Part shown: positions 58,747-64,000 of the stretch, piece after piece | Layout of the letters: every line of letters starts with the position of its first letter | Position numbering within the stretch: the first letter of the stretch is position 1 | Assembly (NCBI GenBank): GCA_002151545.1 | Contig: CP021237.1 | Span: 5,766,001-5,830,000 of the forward strand | From: Sphingobacteriaceae bacterium GW460-11-11-14-LB5 | Lineage (GTDB): Bacteria > Bacteroidota > Bacteroidia > Sphingobacteriales > Sphingobacteriaceae | Direction: 5' to 3' | DNA length: 64,000 bases | Notes under the pieces: model-generated | The model's database searches: none | What the model saw: only the letters and a program-made list of their open reading frames with translations | Told to the model about the DNA's origin: nothing | Made by a program: the position numbers and the translations under genes

Positions 58747-61700
58747 ATGTTAGGATTTTTAGCGAAGGTTTTCGGAAGTAAATCAGAAAGAGATATAAAG
58801 GCTATTCAGCCATTGGTTGTTAAAATTAACGAACACTACAGTAAACTGTCTGCGCTTAGCAACGACGAGTTACGTGGTAAAACCACCGAATTTAAAGACA
58901 AGATTTCGGCTTTTTTAACCGATATTGATGAGAAAATTTCAGCACTAAAAGCTGAAGCAGAGAGCGAAGATTTAGATCTTCACCAGAAAACAGCTATTTA
59001 TGATCAGGTTGATGCTTTAGGTAAAGACCGCGATACAGAATTAGAAAAAGTACTTTTGGAAATCCTTCCGGAAGCATTTGCTGTAGTGAAAGAAACTTCA
59101 CGTCGTTTAAGCGAAAATGATTATTTAGAGGTTACTGCAACGCAGTTTGATAGAGATTACGCAGCAAGAAAAAACAATGTTAAAATTGTTGGCGATAAAG
59201 CGCAATGGGCTAACAAGTGGGATGCTGCAGGAACTGAAGTAGCCTGGAACATGGTACACTACGATGTACAGTTAATTGGTGGTATTGTATTACACAGCGG
59301 TAAAATTGCCGAGATGGCTACCGGTGAGGGTAAAACCCTGGTAAGTACACTACCGGCATATTTAAATGCATTGGCCGGACAAGGTGTACATATTGTTACC
59401 GTGAATGATTACCTGGCCCGTCGTGATAGTGAGTGGAATGGTCCATTATTCGAGTTTCATGGCTTAACTGTTGATTGTATTGATAAACATGAGCCGAACT
59501 CTGAAGAAAGAAGAAAAGCTTATGCCGCAGATATTACTTACGGAACCAATAATGAGTTCGGTTTTGATTACCTGCGTGACAATATGTCGCAGACACCTGA
59601 TCAATTGGTACAGCGCAAGCAGCATTTTGCAATGGTGGATGAGGTCGATTCAGTTTTAATTGATGATGCCCGTACACCTTTAATTATTTCTGGTCCGATT
59701 CCACGTGGCGATGAACATGAGTTTTATGAATTAAAGCCGCGTATCGAACGTTTGGTAAATGCACAAAAAGCTTATGTAACGCAAGCATTAAACGAAGCGA
59801 AAAAATTAATTAACGCAGGTAACAGCGGAACCGAAGAAGGTGAAGGTGGTTTAGCCTTATTGCGTGCTTACCGTGGTTTGCCAAAAAACAAAGCTTTAAT
59901 TAAATTTTTAAGTGAAAGCGGTGTTCGAGGTTTATTGTTGAAAACCGAAAACCACTACATGGCAGATCAATCTAAGAATATGCCTAAGGTAGATTCTGAA
60001 TTGTATTTCTATATCGATGAGAAAAATAACCAGGTTGAATTAACTGAAAAAGGGATCGAACTGATCACACAATCGGGTGAAGATCCGCATTTCTTCGTAT
60101 TACCTGATGTAGGTACTGAAGTTGCAGACTTAGAGAAATCTGATCTGCCTTTGGAAGAAAAGGTTGTTCAGAAAGATGCTTTAATGCGCGATTATTCTGT
60201 TAAAGCAGAACGGATCCACTCGGTTAACCAGTTGTTAAAAGCTTATACTTTGTTCGAAATTGATGTAGAGTACATCATCGATGAAGGAAAGATTAAAATT
60301 GTTGATGAGCAAACTGGCCGTATTATGGATGGCCGTCGTTACTCTGACGGTTTACACCAGGCCATTGAGGCTAAAGAAAATGTAAAGGTTGAGGATGCTA
60401 CCCAAACGTATGCAACCGTAACCTTGCAAAATTATTTCCGGATGTACCACAAACTTTGCGGTATGACGGGTACAGCAACAACAGAAGCTGGCGAGTTTTG
60501 GTCGATCTATAAATTAGATGTGGTTGAAATTCCAACCAACAGAAATATTTCCAGAAAAGATGAGCAGGATTACGTTTACCGTACCGTTCGTGAAAAATAT
60601 AACGCGGTTGCTTCAGAAATTCAGTTCCTTGTTTTCCCGTATTCTCATTACGAAACAGAATACGAACTGGATAAAGAAGGAAATCCTAAACTAAAAGATG
60701 GCAAACCGGTAATTAAATACGATCCAACAGGTAGGGCTGTGCCTAAGCTTGATGCCAAAGGCGCGTTAATCCCTGCGGTTAATCCTCAAACCGGTCAATT
60801 AGAGCCGCAAGCTGGTCGCCCGGTATTGGTGGGTACAACATCTGTAGAGATTTCTGAGTTGTTAAGCCGTATGCTTAAGCTTCGTGGAATTAAACACAAT
60901 GTATTAAATGCGAAAATGCACCAGAAAGAGGCCGATATTGTTGCCGAAGCTGGTCAGGCAGGAACCGTAACCATTGCAACCAACATGGCTGGTCGTGGTA
61001 CCGATATTAAATTGGGTGCGGGTGTTAAAGAAGCTGGTGGTTTAGCGATTGTAGGTACTGAGCGTCACGAGTCTCGTCGCGTAGACAGACAGTTACGTGG
61101 TCGTGCTGGTCGTCAGGGCGATCCTGGTTCATCTCAGTTCTTCGTTTCATTAGAAGATAACTTAATGCGTTTATTTGGTTCAGAGCGTATTTCTGGTATC
61201 ATGGTGCGTATGGGTATCGAAGATGGTGAAGTAATCCAGCACTCGATGATCACCAAATCTATCGAACGTGCACAGAAAAAAGTAGAAGAAAATAACTTTG
61301 GTATCCGTAAACGTTTGTTAGAGTACGATGATGTAATGAACTCACAACGTACGGTAATTTACGCTAAACGTAAAAACGCTTTATTTGGCGAACGTTTAGA
61401 TGTGGATATGAACAATATGGTTTTCGATGTTGCTGAAGATATCGTTAGCGAATATAAACAGGAAGGTAATTTCGACGGTTTCAAACTCGAAGTAATCAAA
61501 AATTTCTCTTTAGATACGGCCATTACCGAAAAAGAATTTACTTCAACCAGTATCCCTCAGTTAACTGAAAGGTTATTTGAAGAAGCAGAAGCTTTTTATG
61601 CACGTAAATCTGAAGCAATTATCCAGCAATCATTACCGGTTTTAACACAGGTTTACCAGGAACGTGGCGAGCACATCGAACAGATTGTGGTTCCATTTAC

Positions 61701-62223
61701 CGATGGTATCCGTGGTATTCAGGTTGCGGTTGATTTGAAGAAAGCCATCGATAACAAAGGAAAAGAAGTAGTTCGTTCATTCGAAAAAACTATTGTTTTA
61801 GCCTTAATCGATGATAGCTGGAAAGAGCACTTACGCGAAATGGACGATTTGAAACAATCGGTACAAAACGCTGTTTACGAACAAAAAGATCCATTGGTAA
61901 TTTATAAAATGGAAGCTTTCAATTTGTTTAAAAACATGCTTAATGCCGTAAATAAAGAGGTCGTAAGTTTCTTATATAAAGGTGGTATCCCGGTTCAGCA
62001 AGAACCAGATCAGGTTAGAGAAGCACCAGCTCCGGTAAAACAACCGAAGTTGCAAACAACTAAACAAGAGTTTGGCAGAGAAGAGCCAGGTATCGAGTTT
62101 GGCGATACACGCGAGGCTGTTCCACAACAACCAATCCGTAAGGAAGCAACAGTTGGCAGAAATGAACCATGCCCATGCGGTAGCGGTAAAAAATATAAAA
62201 ACTGCCACGGCGCTAATTTATAA
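58747..62223 (+). CDS. secA: Preprotein translocase subunit SecA
   Basis: ATPase motor of the Sec pathway, 1158 residues. NBD1 has the Walker A-type MATGEGKT (near residue 190), Walker B-type VDEVDSVLIDDA (near 300) and the preprotein cross-linking region. NBD2 has VGTTSVEISE, TNMAGRGTDIKLG and GRAGRQGDPGSSQFF. The C-terminus has the zinc motif PCPCGSGKKYKNCHG, which binds SecB or membrane. It is much longer than the roughly 900 residues of E. coli SecA. Two insertions are visible, about residues 345-415 (a linker between NBD1 and the cross-linking domain) and 632-688 (a repetitive DxxGxxxP-like segment in NBD2), the latter unusual. Enlarged SecA is usual in this phylum. A hairpin terminator follows. 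Confidence 0.97.
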   Translation: MLGFLAKVFGSKSERDIKAIQPLVVKINEHYSKLSALSNDELRGKTTEFKDKISAFLTDIDEKISALKAEAESEDLDLHQKTAIYDQVDALGKDRDTELEKVLLEILPEAFAVVKETSRRLSENDYLEVTATQFDRDYAARKNNVKIVGDKAQWANKWDAAGTEVAWNMVHYDVQLIGGIVLHSGKIAEMATGEGKTLVSTLPAYLNALAGQGVHIVTVNDYLARRDSEWNGPLFEFHGLTVDCIDKHEPNSEERRKAYAADITYGTNNEFGFDYLRDNMSQTPDQLVQRKQHFAMVDEVDSVLIDDARTPLIISGPIPRGDEHEFYELKPRIERLVNAQKAYVTQALNEAKKLINAGNSGTEEGEGGLALLRAYRGLPKNKALIKFLSESGVRGLLLKTENHYMADQSKNMPKVDSELYFYIDEKNNQVELTEKGIELITQSGEDPHFFVLPDVGTEVADLEKSDLPLEEKVVQKDALMRDYSVKAERIHSVNQLLKAYTLFEIDVEYIIDEGKIKIVDEQTGRIMDGRRYSDGLHQAIEAKENVKVEDATQTYATVTLQNYFRMYHKLCGMTGTATTEAGEFWSIYKLDVVEIPTNRNISRKDEQDYVYRTVREKYNAVASEIQFLVFPYSHYETEYELDKEGNPKLKDGKPVIKYDPTGRAVPKLDAKGALIPAVNPQTGQLEPQAGRPVLVGTTSVEISELLSRMLKLRGIKHNVLNAKMHQKEADIVAEAGQAGTVTIATNMAGRGTDIKLGAGVKEAGGLAIVGTERHESRRVDRQLRGRAGRQGDPGSSQFFVSLEDNLMRLFGSERISGIMVRMGIEDGEVIQHSMITKSIERAQKKVEENNFGIRKRLLEYDDVMNSQRTVIYAKRKNALFGERLDVDMNNMVFDVAEDIVSEYKQEGNFDGFKLEVIKNFSLDTAITEKEFTSTSIPQLTERLFEEAEAFYARKSEAIIQQSLPVLTQVYQERGEHIEQIVVPFTDGIRGIQVAVDLKKAIDNKGKEVVRSFEKTIVLALIDDSWKEHLREMDDLKQSVQNAVYEQKDPLVIYKMEAFNLFKNMLNAVNKEVVSFLYKGGIPVQQEPDQVREAPAPVKQPKLQTTKQEFGREEPGIEFGDTREAVPQQPIRKEATVGRNEPCPCGSGKKYKNCHGANL

Positions 62224-62245
62224 TCAAAATATATCATGCTTTACC

Positions 62246-62276
62246 AAGCCCCAACAAACGTTGGGGCTTTTTTTAT
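62246..62276 (+). terminator. secA terminator
   Basis: AAGCCCCAAC (62246-62255) and GTTGGGGCTT (62260-62269) with a four-base loop and T7 tail, about 25 bases after the stop. Confidence 0.92.
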
Positions 62277-62424
62277 AACTAAATTTTTAATTCTCAAATT
62301 AACACCTATATTAGTAACGGTCAGTTCGAAATTGGTAGGCAATTTCATTTCGAGAGGAATCCGGCTTTTTACGTTGACATCTTAACGACTTGATATCAAG
62401 ATATATTTTCGGTATTTTTGATTT

Positions 62425-62652
62425 ATGGAAACAATAACAATAAAAATTCCTGATCAAAACAACTCAGTTGTTAAACAAATGCTAAAAGATTTTGGTGTTA
62501 CTATTCTTGAAACTTCAGCAAAAGATAAACACTTAGAATTGTCTCCCGAACAACAACAAGAAATTATTTCATCCCAAGAACAAATTGATAATGGTCTGTT
62601 TGTAACACAAGCAGATCTGGATGATGAAATAAATAAATGGCTAAAGAAATAA
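62425..62652 (+). CDS. Antitoxin-like small protein (RelB/ParD-type)
   Basis: Acidic protein of 75 residues. It starts with a beta strand (METITIKIPDQ, a ribbon-helix-helix-like dimer strand), followed by a helix-rich part and a C-terminal QADLDDEINKWLKK that would wrap the toxin. It overlaps the toxin gene by 16 bases, the classical layout of a type II toxin-antitoxin module. Lies in a gene-poor spot after secA. Confidence 0.72.
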   Translation: METITIKIPDQNNSVVKQMLKDFGVTILETSAKDKHLELSPEQQQEIISSQEQIDNGLFVTQADLDDEINKWLKK

Positions 62653-62945
62653 TCTGGTCTCATAAGGCAAAAATTAAACTTTATTTCATACTTGAATTTT
62701 ATGCCAATAGAAATGGGAATAAAAAATATTCTGCTAAACTTTATAAAAGGTTTAATAAAGAAATCAAACTCGTAATTAAGAATCCGAACTTAGGGATTCA
62801 GTCCTCAGATCCAAATATTAGGGGTTTGATTATTTTTGATTTTATTATATTTTATGAGGTTAGTGACACTCAAATCATTATTCACACCATTTGGCAAACA
62901 CATCAAAACCCAGATAAATTAATTGTTGAAATACCTGCACGCTAA
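62637..62945 (+). CDS. RelE/ParE family toxin
   Basis: Basic protein of 102 residues with the ParE/RelE fold: IIWSHKAKIKLYFILEFYANRNGNKKYSAKLYK as an N-terminal helical pair in parts, then VIKNPNLGIQSSDPNIRGLIIFDFIIFYEVSDTQIIIHTIWQTHQNP, the beta sheet (again in parts: FDFIIFYEVSD and IIIHTIWQTHQNP). ParE-type toxins poison gyrase; RelE-type cut mRNA; residues to decide are not clear. It is translated with the antitoxin through a 16-base overlap. A hairpin lies 20 bases downstream. Confidence 0.8.
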   Translation: MAKEIIWSHKAKIKLYFILEFYANRNGNKKYSAKLYKRFNKEIKLVIKNPNLGIQSSDPNIRGLIIFDFIIFYEVSDTQIIIHTIWQTHQNPDKLIVEIPAR

Positions 62946-62964
62946 ACTATTTGCTTAACCCATA

Positions 62965-63000
62965 AAGAATGCCGATTTTTGCAACGATTTCGGCATTCTT
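62965..63000 (+). terminator. Toxin-antitoxin terminator hairpin
   Basis: AAGAATGCCGA (62965-62975) and TCGGCATTCTT (62990-63000), 11 bp, 14-base loop with T-rich loop and tail. Confidence 0.75.
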
Positions 63001-63064
63001 GTTGTTAAGAAGAAAGGAGATGATATTTTATTCATCTGCTCACTAAATGCCGGGGTTTTTACAC

Positions 63065-63508
63065 ATGAAAATAATATTAACTTTTATAAGCTGTTTGTTC
63101 CTTTTTACTACTGCTTTTGCACAAAAAGGAGAGGTAACGGTTATAAAAGATCCTTTAATCGATAGTTTAATTGCTAAACGTTTGGAAGTTTATAAAACTT
63201 CTGGCGAGGTAAAACCCGGAAAACCGATTGTTTCGGCTTATGGTTACCGCGTACAAATTTTTTATGGCTCAGACCGGCGCGAAGTTTTTAGCGAACAAGC
63301 CAGGTTTAAAGGTCTTTATCCTAAATTAAACACCTATCTCGTTTATAAAGAACCCAACTATTATGTGCGCGTGGGCGATTTTAGGACACGGCTGGAAGCA
63401 CAACGCCTCATCAATGAGCTCAGACCAAATTTCCCGACATTGTTTATTTTTAGGGAGAAAATTAATGCACCAAGTTTAGATACCACCACAAGTAATGATC
63501 AAAAATAA
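63065..63508 (+). CDS. Secreted SPOR-like domain protein
   Basis: Protein of 147 residues with a signal peptide (cleavage near TAFA-QKGE). The C-terminal part has the SPOR peptidoglycan-binding pattern: SAYGYRVQIFYGSDRREVFSEQARFKG and NYYVRVGDFRTRLEAQRLINELR (in shape). SPOR domains bind denuded glycan strands at the division site. The ATG at 63065 follows an in-frame ATG at 63047 and is chosen because the signal peptide begins there. Its stop overlaps the M20 gene. Confidence 0.82.
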   Translation: MKIILTFISCLFLFTTAFAQKGEVTVIKDPLIDSLIAKRLEVYKTSGEVKPGKPIVSAYGYRVQIFYGSDRREVFSEQARFKGLYPKLNTYLVYKEPNYYVRVGDFRTRLEAQRLINELRPNFPTLFIFREKINAPSLDTTTSNDQK

Positions 63509-64000
63509 AATCCAAGAACTGGCCAGCAACATTTTTAATGATGTAGTAGGCTATCGTCAACATATCCATGCCAATCCCGAATTATCTTTCAAAGAATTCG
63601 AAACTTCATTGTTCATCAAGGATAAATTAAAAAAATGGGGCATTGAATATACCGACTGTGCCAATACTGGTGTGGTAGGTTTAATTAAAGGTAACCTGCC
63701 CTCCGATCAGGTAATTGCCTTACGTGCGGATATGGATGCTTTACCGATCCATGAAACCAATGATAAACCTTATCGTTCTAAAAACCATGGCGTAATGCAT
63801 GCCTGCGGCCATGATGTGCATACCTCTTCGCTTTTAGGAACAGCACATATTTTAAATCAGCTAAAAGATGAATTTGGAGGGACAATTAAACTGATCTTCC
63901 AGCCAGCCGAAGAATTGTTGCCGGGCGGAGCGAGTATCATGATTAAAGAAGGTGTATTGGAGAATCCAAAGCCTAATGCTATCGTTGGTCAGCATGTAAT
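63495..64000 (+). CDS. M20 family amidohydrolase/peptidase (3' partial)
   Basis: The first 168 residues of a zinc-dependent M20-type amidohydrolase, cut by the right edge. The frame begins with the ATG at 63495 and overlaps the SPOR stop by 14 bases. RQHIHANPELSFKEFE, LRADMDALPIHE and HACGHDVHTSSLLG (zinc site) are diagnostic of the IAA-amino-acid-hydrolase and N-acyl-amino-acid amidohydrolase branch. FQPAEELLPGGASIMIKEGVLENP is the continuing family segment with the catalytic Glu (PAEE). Substrate cannot be told from this part. Confidence 0.9.
   Translation, partial: MIKNKIQELASNIFNDVVGYRQHIHANPELSFKEFETSLFIKDKLKKWGIEYTDCANTGVVGLIKGNLPSDQVIALRADMDALPIHETNDKPYRSKNHGVMHACGHDVHTSSLLGTAHILNQLKDEFGGTIKLIFQPAEELLPGGASIMIKEGVLENPKPNAIVGQHV

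Noticed and set aside
1..64000. CRISPR arrays, prophage genes and insertion sequences
   Set aside because: No regularly spaced direct repeats, cas-like genes, integrase, portal or transposase coding sequences were seen; the dispersed repeats are palindromic and occur singly.

Overview
This window looks like chromosomal DNA from a Bacteroidota species, most likely Sphingobacteriaceae close to Pedobacter (inference). Supporting signs are type IX secretion genes (a GldJ-like lipoprotein and PorV), an unusually long SecA with the C-terminal zinc motif, -7 elements of the TAnnTTTG type, AT-rich non-coding DNA, frequent TTG starts in tightly packed genes, and many intergenic palindromic repeats of the kind scattered through such genomes. 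I found no rRNA, tRNA, CRISPR array, prophage or insertion sequence. Almost everything is ordinary chromosomal backbone with a few accessory islands.

Layout. 1-5928: the end of the complex I operon (nuoN, cut at the left edge), then a tight plus-strand unit of DedA protein, inorganic pyrophosphatase, CNNM/CBS transporter, RsmE, DUF4159 protein and a biotin carrier. 6115-10588: divergent gldJ and porV, then ispF and a small membrane protein. 10761-14165: one 1134-residue protein joining GH18-like, polysaccharide deacetylase and processive GT2 domains. 14166-15061: a gene-free stretch filled with a composite repeat. 15062-17450: pirin, YceI, Crp/Fnr regulator and a tiny Cys-rich FeoB-associated-type membrane protein. 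17676-24528: a cluster of ATP-grasp, GCS2-type carboxylate-amine ligase, class I glutamine amidotransferase, an unrecognised membrane protein, a second ATP-grasp-like protein and two esterases. This is the best candidate for an under-described biosynthetic system. 24532-30340: an MBOAT/SGNH O-acyltransferase pair and small enzymes. 30538-32343: typA. 32904-37223: duplicated LpxL-type acyltransferases, a serine hydrolase and a cryptic kinase-like protein. 37328-41396: PfpI-like protein, two glycosyltransferases and a YhcG/DUF1016 nuclease whose 5' end has no normal start codon. 41580-50820: tricorn-like protease, methyltransferase, rhomboid protease, alpha-L-fucosidase, a ceramidase-like membrane protein and a ThuA protein. 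50861-55069: tyrosine phosphatase, lipoproteins, S1/P1 nuclease and fumC. 55268-64000: rsgA, DUF2027-Smr, pirin-like protein, a small secreted protein, secA, a RelBE/ParDE-like toxin-antitoxin pair, a SPOR protein and the start of an M20 peptidase.

How the genes work together. The main themes are the cell envelope (SecA, PorV, GldJ, lipid acyltransferases, O-acyltransferase pair, glycosyltransferases), core metabolism (NuoN, Ppa, FumC, IspF, biotin carrier) and ribosome maturation (RsmE, RsgA, TypA). The amidoligase cluster has all the parts expected for ATP-driven stepwise amide-bond formation plus hydrolytic trimming, but its product cannot be read from the sequence.
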